A DNA stretch of 64,000 bases, taken from positions 930,001-994,000 of the forward strand of contig JANBVO010000005.1 in NCBI GenBank assembly GCA_030052745.1, written 5' to 3'. The position numbers were made by a program, and so were the translations under genes. Shown here one piece after another: positions 23,738 to 35,508 of this stretch. Position 1 is the first letter of the stretch, and each line of letters opens with the position of its first letter. A model generated the notes under the pieces. It was not told the DNA's origin. It saw only the letters and a program-made list of their open reading frames with translations, and did no database searches. Source of the stretch: Pleurostoma richardsiae. Lineage: Eukaryota; Ascomycota; Sordariomycetes; Calosphaeriales; Pleurostomataceae.

Positions 23738-26070
23738 TCACGCCGCGGAGGGTCCCGCAGCAGCGGACGCGGAGCTGGCCCGCCCCGTTGGCCTGCCGGC
23801 GCGCTGGTCGACCTTCTCGCGGTGGAGCCGGTTCTTGAGGTGCACCTCGAAGTTGGTGACCGTGGTCTCCGGGCCGGGCGTGTACAGCTTGCCCGGGCAG
23901 TCGTGGCAGCGGATGCGCGGCAGGTACATGAACTTGACGTCGGGCGGGATGGGCTGGCCTGCGGGCGGCGCCGGCACGGGCTGCTCGGTCTCGGCGTTGA
24001 CGGCGCAGTACCGCATGACGCCCTCGAAGGAGTCGTTGGGGTACACCTTGAGGAGCTTCTCGAGCGCGGCGGTGAGCCACTCGGGCGGGGGAGGCTGTGG
24101 CTTCAGTGTCAGCTGTGCACATACAGAGGGGAGACGCGGTGCGAGATAGGAGCAGGACTTACCGGTGGGGGAACGGGCTGGCCAGGAGGAGGCGGTGGAG
24201 GGGCTGGGAGGCGGCCGATCTGGCCGTGAGGCGCGGGGGTGGCACTACTGGCTTTCGGAGGGAGGTTGTGGTTGGAAGCGGATGGTGTAGACGGCGGGCC
24301 CATGTTCCCAGGGGGCACGGATGTACTGCTGGCACGTTGATTGTGGCTTAAAGGTGTTTGCGATCCGGACTGGGTGTGCTTCTTCGTCCTCAGGTCATGG
24401 AGGAGTCTTCGAAGCTTATCCTTGGGGACTTTGAGGGTGACAATAAACTGGTGCGGCTCCTCGGTGGAGTCGCGGCCGTCGCGGCCGAATCGCCGTGAGG
24501 CCGTTCTCGTTTCGTGGTGATGCAGGATAGTGGCTTCGGGCGTCTCTGACCGGCCCAGATTCGCCATTCGCTGCTGGGCGGCAGAGGCAGCACCACGCAT
24601 ACCTCTCGTTCGGGCGGTACCCGCCAGCTGGGACATGGCTGGCGAGTCGGGTGCGGAATCCTCGCTCTCATCGGAGTCTGATATAGTGCCTTCGTGGACA
24701 AGGCCTCGCTTCCCCCTGCCCGTGCCAGCACCCGCAGGCCGCTTGAATAAGCGGCTGTCCTCGATATCCTGTGCCGCGCCGGGGAGCGTTGACGACACGA
24801 TAAGCGTCCGTATCGTCCTCTGTCGTTCCTTGAGATCGGGCAGCTGTGGTCCGCCTCGCCGGTTGACTGACCGCTTCTGTCTCCTCTGCTCGCGGGAGAA
24901 GATGACCTCGTTCCTCTCCAGATCTGCGTCGCTGAGCTCGTAGAGATATGGTGCATACTCCTTGGCCTGCTGCTGGGGCCGGAATACCGACGGCAGCGGA
25001 GAAGGCAAGAAAGCAGACACCAGATCCGGGTCTTCGATCGGCCTGCCGTCGAAGGGGTGGCCGACGCTGTACAGACTTCTCGTGAAGAGCTGCGCTTGTT
25101 CTCTTATGCAGTGGGCTATGGCAGTGGTGAACTCCCCTGACAGGGATAGGTCGCAGGACACGCTCTGAGCGAACTCTTCGGGCGAGTTCAAAGGGTTGTT
25201 GATCTCCCACTCGAACTGGTCGACCAAGGTATGCTGGCCGATGGTTATGTTCAGCTTGATCAATATTCTCATCTCGTCGTTCTTGTATGCTGAATAGGGT
25301 AGCTCTGGATCGAGCGCATCCTCCTCGGAATAGACAATAGGGTAGAAGTCGTTGAGCTGCTCGCGCATCTGCAGCTGGACATTATCAAAGACAGGCTGAT
25401 TTACCGGGGCCTTCAAGCCCATGTCCTCCACTAGTTGCGCCGCGAACAGTTCCACGGATATTAGCCGCTCGTGCAGGTTCCAGGTGAAGGTGTCGCGTAG
25501 CTTGACTTTGTCATAGTCTACGTCCAGCCGGATGGGCACAAGCTCTTCGTGCTGCTCAGCCTGGCGCTGCAAATCTTTCCGGCTGCACTTGGGCAGTGGC
25601 GGCGTCATCTTCTTTCCAGGGCGAGGTTTATCTTTTGGATATACAATTCGCGACGGGCCGTTGATCTCGGTGAAGCCATTGCCATAGCCGTTGTATCCCT
25701 CTCCGTACAACCTGCTGGGCGGAAACCATGCACGGTATTCGTTCCGGATCGATCGATACTCCGATATTTCTTGGTGTCGCAACTTCATCCTGGCTTCATC
25801 CGCGCTCTGCTGTTCCCTTAGGGCGGCCGCCGCGATGGCGTCCCTGGTAATGAACTGCTCCAGCAAGATCTTGTTGAAGGAATCCTTGTCGCGCACGAGA
25901 GGTCCCGCGCTGGAGGGCGCGGTCGCGTCTGCCGAGGCCGCCTTCTGGGACTTGGAGCCGCTGTCGTCGCCAGTCGTCGCGGTAGCAGCAGGCCCGGACG
26001 CGGCATTCGATGAGGAGGATGCGCCTGGGGTGGCTGCTGAGGTCGACGCGGCTGGCTGTGAGGTAGCCAT
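23738..26070 (-). CDS. SNF5: SWI/SNF chromatin-remodelling subunit Snf5 (SMARCB1 family)
   Basis: Two exons (26070-24163, 24094-23738) give 754 residues, starting MATSQPA. The SNF5 region (about 190-400) holds the two family repeats: VPIRLDVDYDKVKLRDTF with LFAAQLVEDMGL, and LIKLNITIGQHTLVDQFEW with IREQAQLFTRSLYSVGHPF. Snf5 is a core scaffold subunit of SWI/SNF remodelling complexes in the nucleus; the paralogue Sfh1 of RSC is the main alternative. The N-terminus is Ala/Ser-rich; residues 400-640 are charged and Pro-rich (PPPPPPGQP). The C-terminal exon carries RCHDC and VHLKNRLH, where Cys699, Cys702, His721 and His727 could form a zinc finger; yeast Snf5 and human SMARCB1 are not known for this. 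The gene is divergent from the EBP1 homologue. Confidence 0.92.
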
Positions 26071-26870
26071 GGCGAAAAGCTGTGCCGCCACGCGATGCGA
26101 CGGTCAGCTTCGAGGCCGTGATTCGCGTCGGGCAGGCTAAGCGACGATGCGGCGCGTACAACAAGTCGATGGGCGATGGCGATGGGCTCTTGGGCGAAGC
26201 TGCTGCGTGCGGTTAGAGGCCGCTTAAAAAGATTAATGTCACGGGCGTGCCGCGACCTCGTCTCCTATTGGCATTGACTTGATGACAAGCGTTAGTGAAC
26301 GAGCCAGGGAGACCAGGATAAGTCAGTCGCCGAATGGCTGGCGGTCAAAAAGACGGCAGTCAAGGAGGCGCATGGATCTGGCGACAGAAGTACTCAGTAC
26401 AAGAAATCTGCCACACATCATCAAGTGGAGGAGGTTGCAAATACTTGACTAGTCCGAAAGCAGCGAGAGAAAAACAATCTGCTAGGCTGGTACCCGCTCA
26501 TTGGCCGTTATGCACCTGATTACGAATAAGGCTGAACGTGCAGTCCGTATCCAACTAACAATGCTAGCTTCATAGTGCAGGTGCCTTATCCACACACGGT
26601 GTCGCAGCCCAATGGCGGAGATACTCGCACTGGACTCCCTGTGACATTGTATCCGCAGTGAGGTACCAAGACTCATGACGGCAGGTAGCCTTGGAACGCA
26701 CAGAACCCCTCCCCCGCCTGAAATAGCTACAGCTGGCTCAAAAATACACACCACCTCGAGTCCCGCATCCCACTTCTCTACTACTCTCCTCTTCCTGAGC
26801 CCCCGATCTCACTGTCAGGACCAAATCGACATTCACTTCACTTCAGGTCCCTCCTTAGGCAACCGCAAAG
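26071..26870. promoter_or_regulatory. Divergent promoter of SNF5 and the EBP1 homologue
   Basis: This 800-base interval lies between two outward-facing genes. CCAAT boxes occur at about 26267 (reverse), 26500 (reverse) and 26609 (forward). The 90 bases before 26871 are C/T-rich on the plus strand. Confidence 0.45.
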
Positions 26871-28437
26871 ATGGCTACAGAAGAAAAGGAAATCGGTTTG
26901 GAACCCCCCTTCTCCCCACCCGCGTTGCACCCTCCGTGAGCCCGGCTCTTGCTCCGTTTCCCCTCCCTTAAGAGCACAACAATGCCGCCTCCACCTCGGG
27001 TCCCGTTGTGGCTTTTAGACATTGCTTCAAAGAAAGAATATGCCATGGCACCAGGTCTCAGGGAATCAGTGCTGATGCAGTTAGTAGACTACACACTCAA
27101 CAACCCGGACACTCTCACCAAGTACAAGACCGCGGCCCAGATCTCCGAGAAGGTCCTCGCTGCCGTCTCTGAGCTCTGTGTTGCAGGCGAGAAGATCGTT
27201 GTTATTTGCGAGAAGGGCGACAAGCTCATTGAGGAGGAGGTCGGAAAGGTCTACCGCGGAAAGAAAATCGCGAAGGGTGCGCCTCCACGGACCCCTCTGT
27301 CCTGATTCTGCCCCCCACTCCTCGCGGACCCCAGTGGCTAATGTTGCGGGCCAACACAGGCTTTTCGCACCCTACTACGATCTCGCCCAGCTCTTTCGTC
27401 ACTCCTTACACTCCCCTCACCTCCGACGAGAGCGAGGCTAGCACCGAGCTGCAGGCCGGAGAGCCAGTCAAGATCCAACTGGGCGCACAGATCGATGGAT
27501 TCGGCTCTATAGTCTGCAATACCATTCTCGTGCCCGCCAAGGACAAGTCCCAGGATGTTGTGACGGGCCGCCCCGCCGACCTTCTGACGGCCACATACTA
27601 TGCCAATGAGCTCCTTCTGCGACTGATGGTCCCGCCCGGTCTGCTGGCTACGGGAACCGACGAGGAGAAGGCAAAGGCCGCCGCCGCGAAGCCTCCGACG
27701 CAGAGCAAAATCAACTCTCTCCTGGAGAAGGTGGCTAAGGCTTACGAATGCAACCTCGTCGAGAGCACCACCTCATGGCTCTTTGAGCGGAATGAGATTG
27801 AGGGCAAGAAGAAGATCGTCCTGGCTCCGGGCGAAGGTGCGAAGGGCGACGGCGTTCCCGAGGTTGGTGAAGTATGGGGGGTCGAGGTGGGCCTGAGCCT
27901 GGGCTCGGGCAAGGTCAAGCAGCTCGAGCAGAGAGCGACCCTACACCGCCGCACAACCAATACCTACGGCCTGAAGCGGCCGACGTCACGCAAGGTCCTG
28001 TCGGAGGCGCAGAAGAAGTTTGGCACTTTCCCCTTCAGCCTGAGGCAGCTCGATGATGAGAAGGAGGCCAAGGCTGGTGTCGTGGAGTGCGTCCGTGGCA
28101 ACGTCTTCCGCCAGTATGAGCTGGTGGGTGACAAGGACGGAGCCCCGGTGGCGAGACTGCTTACGACTATTGGTAGGTCCCTTACGCTTGTTTCCTTGCC
28201 TAGCCTTCGCTAACGTATCCTGCAGCGATTACCAAGAACGGCCTGACCAGAGTCGGCGGGCCGCCAGCTCTGGACCTGGACAAGGTGAAGTCGGACAAGA
28301 AGATCGAGGACGAGGAGATCCTCAAGATCTTGGAGCAGCCGCTGGCCCGGAACACGGGCAAGAGCAAGAATAAGAAGAAGAAGAAGCCGGCCAAGAAGGC
28401 CGCCGAGGCGGACGATGATGAGAGTGACGACGAGTAG
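26871..28437 (+). CDS. EBP1/PA2G4 family protein (M24 aminopeptidase-like, inactive fold)
   Basis: Four exons (26871-26895, 27088-27276, 27360-28172, 28226-28437) give 412 residues. The first exon is 25 bases (MATEEKEI) with a GTTTGG donor. The protein has the methionine-aminopeptidase-like pita-bread fold: LCVAGEKIVVICEKGDKLIEEEVGKV, then HPTTISPSSFVTPYTPL and KIQLGAQIDGFGSIVCNTI, where human EBP1 has KIDLGVHVDGF. The metal ligands of active M24 enzymes are not apparent at equivalent places, as in all EBP1 proteins. It resembles S. pombe Cdb4 and human PA2G4, which bind pre-rRNA and the ribosome exit tunnel and link growth to translation. The C-terminus has the expected Lys run followed by an acidic tail (DDDESDDE). 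A role in ribosome biogenesis is inferred from the family. Confidence 0.93.
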
Positions 28438-29534
28438 TCACTGGAAGCGAGCGAAGCGTTGTAGGAATAGTTACTATCGAGGGTGGCAGGCTATCTGTCC
28501 TGTGGCATCGAGCCGTCAGCGGGGGCCATCCAGCCATCGGCGGGGGAGCTATCCTATCAGCTGAGGGTCTTGGTCTCGCCTAAGACCTGGGATGTCGGAA
28601 CTGCCATGAGTAGCTACCTCGCTTGCTATAACGCTGGAAAATGTGGAGTGAGGCAAAAACAAAAGAAATGCCGGGATTGAGAGCTCCGTGATAGCTAGCT
28701 ATCGACAGCTTGGGACACCTTATCCGTTGGGGTATTCAAGGCAGATAGGCAGAGCAGCTCGCTCGAGCTAGAGATACAATACAAAGAAGAGCGCGTGGAG
28801 AAACCACTCAGGCTATTGATGGCTCCCCTGTCGTGTGATCTGCCGAAGCCCAAGGCGATGACGGATGGTAATTATCTAGGCCACGGTCAGGCTGTCACTG
28901 GGCTCGACGGCACCTGACTCCTCGTACAGAGAGGCACGCAGCAGAGGCAGAGAGGGCATCGAGAACGCGTGCGGCTTGTCTCAAGGGCCTGTCGAATCAA
29001 GCTAGCCCCTTAGGGGGCTGCAAGAGCGGACGGGGGGAGGTTGATCTTCCTTGGGAGCTTCTCGGGATCACGGCAGTAGAATAGCAAGTGGTGGTGGAGG
29101 GGAGGAGAGAAAGTCTGATTTTGTGCGTGCAAAATAGAGGAGGAACAATAGGTCAATAGGTTGAATAGGCAGCTTTCTTCCCATTGTGGTTGTGCTGGGT
29201 GAAGAAGGGTGCTCAGGCATTTTGCGTGAAGAAAGCAGCGAGCTTAACGGTGGTGGCACCCCCTTGTCGGCTGTGTAATCCGTCCTCCGAGATTCCCTCA
29301 ATCCTGAACCTTTTCCCACCGCACCCTCTTTTACTTCCCCAGAACGCCGACGCGTGCCCACCCAGGAAACGCGAACTCGACCAGGCGATTTCGGCTCTAC
29401 GACCATAGAGAAGTACAGCTATTTCCATTTCCGTCGGGGAAACGCCTGCTAACCGCGTGCGCAGTCGCGACAAAGAGGGTGCATCTCCTATACGAGGCTG
29501 TCAAGGGGGCCACCAGAGCCCCTTGCCGTCCACC
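28438..29534. other. Intergenic region between the EBP1 homologue and RCO1
   Basis: About 1.1 kb holding the 3' UTR of the EBP1 homologue and the RCO1 promoter. The 5' part of RCO1's leader (29280-29400) is C/T-rich on the plus strand. No gene is recognised. Confidence 0.5.
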
Positions 29535-32500
29535 ATGGCCTCGACCGGCACCCGAACCACGCGCTCTCGATACTCGAGCCCGCAGCAGCCAGCGCAGGGA
29601 CAGCACGATCCGACGAAGAATTCTGAGCATAAGAGGCAGACGACGCTTAAGGAGTGGTACGAGCCGCCGGTGCAGAGCAAGCCGAGCTATCAGGATGCAA
29701 ACTTGATGGCGGTTGGCGTCTTGGAGGGCATGGGCCCGTTGGACGTCCCTCCCAAGGCTTCGAACCTGAAGAAGATCGCTGGAGGCGAGAAGGAGCACAC
29801 TTCCAGCTACCGCAAGATTATCCTCAAAAATCGACCAAGCACTGCACCCAAGCCGGCTCCTCCCTCAACGCCCCAAATGGACGAGTCCGAGGATAACCTT
29901 ACCCCGGCACCCACGCGGCGCTCGGTCTCTTCCAAGGACGTTGACGACGATTACACCCCTCACCCTAAGGCTCCGTCGACTTCTCGCCTCAAGATTACTC
30001 GAAACAGCATCTCGCGGGCAAGTGCCCCGCAGCCCAGCTCAACACCTTCACAACAACAAACACCAGCAGTCGCCACCCCAACTCGTCCGTCGCGGCCAGA
30101 GAAGATGCCCGAGGATAAAGAGGCCATTGACAAGATTGTCGAGCGCGCTGTTGACGAGGCGCTGGAGCATTTCCGCTACCCTACCGCCTTTGCCCTGAGG
30201 ACCCTCTACGATGAGAACTCGTCCAACGCTCACTTCCTAGCCATGGTGCAGGACATCTATCAGCAGACGGCCGACGCTGAGACCATCGAGGAGTTTGCCA
30301 GGATGGTTTACGAGAAGAAGAAGGAGGGCAAGAAGGACGACAAAGGCTGCTACTACTTTGTGCCGCCTTCCACCAACAGCTTGTTTACGCCGCGCAAGCC
30401 TGTGGCCGCGCCCTACAAGAGCCTGCTCAAGCTCGAAATTCCCAAGCTCAGCGTCGACGGCGACCGGCACCTGAGGAAGAAAGTCAAGCCCAACAGCTTC
30501 CATGAGTCAGCCCACAAAATGGCGGCAAATGGAGTCAAGGGCAGCGCCGCGCACCCGTCTCCCCTGCGCAATAGGAAGCGTGCAGATTCGGCAGGCAGCG
30601 ATTCTTCTCTCTCGTCTGCCAAGTCAGTGACTCCGCCCGCGGAGCAGGAAGCCGAAGGCGAAGGCGACCATGTCTTGGATGCTGGTGGCCCGGGGCGAAA
30701 CAGCTCTGCCGGGGGGGCTAACAATGCGTCTGACCCAGCGACGCGCCAGCCAATGGCGGGCCGCAAGCGAAATGTCACCACTACAAAAAAGCACGGGAAC
30801 GTGTCTCCCACACCCACCCCAACCCCAAGCTCTCCCACCGCTGATCTTGCTCCCTCCGCCCGCGGTGCTGGCGCGGCATCGAGCATGCCTGCTGCTGTCG
30901 ACTCGCCTCTGTTGACCAAGCTTGCAAAGCAGTCGAGCAAGCAGCCCGACGATGTTATCAAGTTCCCCAGCCGCTTCGGCCCCGTCCAGGACGACGCAAA
31001 GGAGCGTCTGAAACGCCTTGCGAAGAAGGTTACGAATGCGCGCGCCGGAGAGGCTTTGAGCTGGGAACGGCCTCACGCTGCCGAGCCGGGTCGGGATGCG
31101 GGCCGTGCCTCTCGAGCGCCGGCTGCTGTTGCGCGCCCGCGTCCGTCTCTGCCGCCCCCGGCTCCTCTTACTACTACGCGGGCGACGAGGTCGCAGAAGC
31201 GGAATCACGAGGAAGTCGACGACGACGCCGCTCCCAGCACCCCCAATGTCGCTGCAGAGAGCGGCAGCTTGGCCTCCGGTGTGAACTCTCGCGCTGCCAC
31301 GCCAAATCCGCGTGCTGCAAAGAAGGCACGGACTGGCCTGCGAGTCAAGACTTCGTGAGTTTTATCCCTCCTGCTCTGATTCCCATCTCTTCTCTTTTAC
31401 ATGCCCATCCCTCCTGTGTTGCCTGTGTTTGCGTCAATGATGCTCCGAGCCTTGACCGTCAAGAAGCTCTCGCTGGGGCGGAGGTGACTCTGAGCTGCTG
31501 GCCTCGCCACACAGGTGAACGGATCGGCGCGTCTATCCAGATGCAGCATGAAGAAACATCACCTTGAGTGCTTTTCTATGCAGACGATGATAGAAGCCCA
31601 GATCATTTGCTGACGATGGCCTCTTAACATATCTAGGCCGATGAAGAAGAAGACTGGACCCTCGGCCGGCATTCCTCGCCCTCCTGGAGAGCGCAATAGC
31701 CCTCCGGCCAACGGGCAATCCAACAACCAGGTAAGCAAACATTCTCCTGCTTTCTTGTTCCTCTTCAGAGCCCTTCTACCTGCCCTGTTTCAAGATGCAT
31801 CAAATTTACCTCTCGGGTCCTCTGTGCGTTGCAGCCAGGCGCGGTCTCATCATCATCAGCTGTGGTGTTTTGAGCACAGCCCAGCCCCCCCTCTCTCCGG
31901 CCAGATCCTCCTATCTCATTTAGCGGGCGCGCCAATCCTGATTTCCGTCTTTGCCGAAATATGGCGCAGGGGCTAGAACCGCCCGCCGGGGCCGACAACA
32001 CTGACTGACTCTGGGTATGCAGGACGAAAACGATGACTACTGCTCATCCTGTGGCGGCAACGGGGAACTCGTGTGCTGCGACGGGTGCACGCGGTCGTTC
32101 CACTTCAAATGCGTGGACCCTCCCATGGTGGAGGGCCCCCTGCCCGACGAGTGGTTCTGCCATGTCTGTTTCAGTGCTCGATACCCCGACCGAGTGCCCG
32201 ACCATGGTGGCGCTTTCGGGCAGCTGCTCAACGCTCTTGAGAAGAAGAATTCGAGTGCCTTCCGCCTACCCGGTGAGATCCGCGACTACTTCGATGGTGT
32301 CAAGACTGGAGTCGACGGCGAGTATGAAGAGGTCGCGCCGCCGACCAAGACCAAGTACGTGTGCCATCTTTACCTATCTCTACCTCCTTGCATTCTCTTC
32401 CCTTTCCCTACAGTTTATCTCTCTCCTTCTGTATTTCCCACGTGCCCTCTCCTGTTCGACCCTATTCTGGACTCTTGCATCATCCCACACCCGGGCGGCC

Positions 32501-33987
32501 GTGGGCTATGCGTCAGCTGACAGTGAGGAAATAGGAAGAAGGCAGGTGCCGAGGAGGTGCTCGATTTCTTCAAGCAGCGCGACGCCGACGGCAACCCAGT
32601 CATCTGCCACCAGTGCGAGCGCCCTGCAGCCAAGGACCGGGCCATCATCCCGTGCAGCCTGTGTGGCCTCTATTGGCATCTCGACTGCCTGGACCCGCCC
32701 CAGGCCCATGCCCCGGTTCCACGTACCTTTAGGTGCCCGGGCCACATCGACGATTTACTGGCCAAGATCCCTGCAGCCCTGGGCCCTGCCCACCGCTTCC
32801 GCAAGATCAAGGGCACACCCATTATCAAGCCTGTCTACAGTCGTGGCAATGTCAACAACGGATGGATCAACGTCGAGGGTGATTGGCTGGACAGCCCGAT
32901 CGCATGGACGAAACCCAAGTCTGCATGGAATGAACCTGAGTCGTTTGGCCATCAGTACACCCTGCAGCCAGAGACCATCATTGCCGACTTCAAGGAGAAG
33001 TACGCAGACTATTCGTCTTGACCGTCTTTTAACGTCTGATGCTAATGCTCTTTCAAGGTGCCGCAAAGAACGTCCCAAGACGGTGCCTGCACCGCAGCTT
33101 GCACAAGTGCATGTGCCTCGCAACAATGAGGACTGGGAGCGCCAACAGGCAGCCTTGAATATGGTCCGCTTCAGCCAGCCAGATCAGTCCGGTGTTGCAG
33201 AGCTGATTACAGCACTCGTTGTAAGTTACAGTGCCGTTTCTGGTCTTCTCTTGATCTCGCGCGGCAGACACTAATGCGGGAATCGCAGGACAACGCTGAC
33301 CCGGCTATGGTCTCCATGATCGCCCGTGGCGATGCCCAGCATTTTGACGACGGTCCTCTGTCATTGACGGATGAGCACAGCCTGATGGCCATGTCTCAGC
33401 AGTTGGAGGCGATTCAGGCACAGATCAAAGCTAGACTCGAGTCGCTGCGATGTCGCTCACTGGAGACCAGCCCAGTGCCCCCCGCAGCTTCGCCCGAGAT
33501 GGGCAACGTCGAGACTGGGGATTCGACCACCTCTGTTCCTCCGCTGGATCCGATTGTGCAAGACGAACAGGTTCCATCTCCAGCTCTGGGTGACGACTCT
33601 ACCGAGGTCGCCGATTCTCTACCTACTGCACTGCCGGCTGTTGATGGCGCCGAGGAGCCTGACCACTCCGACCCGGCTAAGCTTATTCTCGATACAACTC
33701 CTTCGTCTTTACCGGTTTCCCAGACCGAGAAGAATGACGACACCCAGGAGAAAACTCTCCTGAACGGGTCCTCCCGTTCTCAATCCGTTGCCCGTGACAC
33801 CCCCGAGCCTGTCAAGGAGGCTCTTGACGGCAACGATACACCGATCACGATGCAGTCCAGCCCGGATGCGAAGGCCATCCAGAAAGATGCGGATGCGACT
33901 AAGATGGACGTGGAGACAGACTCGGCGAATGTCCAGCCTGAGGCTATGGACATCGATAAAGATCTGAGCCAGCTGCCCACTCCTTGA
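29535..33987 (+). CDS. RCO1: Rpd3S histone deacetylase complex subunit Rco1 (two PHD fingers)
   Basis: Six exons (29535-31354, 31637-31730, 32023-32354, 32535-32999, 33058-33220, 33289-33987) give 1190 residues. The start ATG has a CCACC context. The first 640 residues are mostly disordered, Ser/Pro/Lys-rich. PHD1 starts at Cys645 (CSSCGGNGELVCCDGC, SFHFKC, WFCHVC). It is followed by LLNALEKKNSSAFRLPGEIR and FDGVKTG, a segment typical of Rco1. PHD2 starts at Cys773 (CHQCERPAAKDRAIIPC, WHLDC). This PHD-linker-PHD order marks the Rco1/Cph1 family, which with Eaf3 recruits Rpd3S to H3K36-methylated gene bodies and suppresses cryptic transcription. The acidic, Ser/Thr-rich C-terminal 200 residues (from about 990) have no known domain. 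Introns 1-3 are 282, 292 and 180 bases, longer than elsewhere in the window. Confidence 0.92.
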
Positions 33988-34871
33988 GCGACACTGTCAC
34001 TCACCTTTCGAAAACTTTCAGCCAGCATCCAACATGTTCCTCGCCCTTGTGTGGACAATGATGCAGGCTCATGAATAATACATCCACATCAACAAAGTGG
34101 ATCCTTATTTTGCTGTTCTACCTGTTTTATATACCTATTTTCCACACCCTGATAGTGGTGACAGCGTGCTTGACTTACTTCATGACGATGAAAACGTCTT
34201 TTGATTGACATTTTTCCACCGCAAAGGCACCGGAAGGGAGCTAGTGATGCCTCAGAGCGTGCAGGTGGTGGCCGAATTCCAGCTCGCAAGTCTGGAGAAT
34301 GCTTTCGTTTATGGAAGACCGAAAAAGGACCGACATCGGCCTCGAGGAACTGCGTTTCGTGGTTTTCATTCGTGCTTCTTTTGCCCCAAACCCTCATATA
34401 TGGAAGTTCTAGCTTCTTCGGACTGTGACGTTGAGAAACGAACAGAGAGGGGGGAGGCATACAACTACACATCATGGTTGGCAGTACAGGCTGCCATGGA
34501 TCACAGGGACTTTTGCTTATTACTGTACCATAGCATACGGCCAGGGGAGCCAGGCGTCTTCGGAAAGAGGAGACCAAGAGAGACCAGAAAAAGTCAGTGG
34601 TCTGATAGAGAAATTTGCTATTATAGGAAATGAAAACGTTAGAAAACAAAGAGGGCACTGCCTTTTAGCAGGCTGGTAGCAGCCGCTCATTCGTGTTCGA
34701 TGCCAGAAGATCAAAATCACATCCGCTGAATTCCCCGTCGCAGAAGGTAACCAAACTCCTTCTAGGCCATTCAGAGAAGTTCGAGAACGGCCATGCCACA
34801 CATAAGCCTGGATAATAATAAAAATTACATTCTGCAGTGAGTCCTCAGACCCCTCGAATCCCCCACCTCCA
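33988..34871. other. Convergent 3' regions of RCO1 and the secreted-protein gene
   Basis: Both neighbours end into this 884-base interval. A minus-strand open frame of about 189 codons (34089-34658) begins at GTG, has no domain and a mixed composition; I do not call it a gene. Confidence 0.45.
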
Positions 34872-35508
34872 CTAACTCCAGACCAGCCTCTCGATACTGA
34901 ACTCCTTCTTCCCCGTGTAGATCTCGCCCCTCAGGGTCTTGCTCGCGAACGGGTCGTCGATGTAGTCGTGGGAGACGAGGTACTCGCCCCTGACGACGCC
35001 GAGGTCCGGCGCCTCCCAGGCGACGCCCAGGACGATATCGGCCTTCTCGACGAACACGTGGAAGGAGATGCTGGGGTCGCTGCACAGCGCCTGGCCCATC
35101 GAGCAGAACATCACCTTGCCGAGCTTGTAGTCGTTGGCCGCGGGGGCGGTCGCCTCGCAGTGCGCGGCGGGCAGGTTCTCGTCGACCTGGATGTCGAAGC
35201 GGAAGCCCGAGTACCAGAAGGGCCATTCTGGGCTGGTTTTGCAGCAATAGCTGGTTAGTTGTTGCGGATCTCAGAGGTTTTGCGGCGTGGGGGGAGCAGA
35301 AGGGGGCGTGAGAAAAGGGGGGCAAAGGTTAGACATACAACATGATCATGTGGTCGTCCTTGTATAGGTCGGACTTCGCCTCGAAGTTGGTGACCTTGAA
35401 GGGCATAGCGTTGTATCTCTGGTTCTCCAGAGGGGCAGCGGCTGTGGTCCAGACGAAGAGGGTGAGGAGGAGCGCAGCGCTTCTGGTCATGAAAGTGATC
35501 GACTTCAT
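34872..35508 (-). CDS. Small secreted protein of unknown function (candidate effector)
   Basis: Two exons (35508-35339, 35232-34872) give 176 residues. Residues 1-25 form a signal peptide: a basic start MKSITFMTR, a hydrophobic core and an Ala-rich end (TTAAA) before PLENQ. The mature part is hydrophilic, with aromatic stretches (PEWPFWYSGFRFDIQV, FHVFVEKADIVLGVAW) and three Cys. It looks like a beta-rich fold, but I recognise no family. The intron has a TTGTATGT donor and a CTAAC branch. Two in-frame acceptors 18 bases apart exist: the one at 35233 used here, and one at 35251 that would add six residues including two more Cys, but sits too close to the branch A. The gene is isolated between RCO1 and the PUF gene. 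A role outside the cell, including at a host interface, is inference only. Confidence 0.75.

Noticed and set aside
23459-24229. Plus-strand 256-codon frame
   Set aside because: Antisense shadow of the SNF5 last exon and intron.
34089-34658. Minus-strand open frame of about 189 codons between RCO1 and the secreted-protein gene
   Set aside because: Starts at GTG and lies in the shared 3' region; no recognisable domain.
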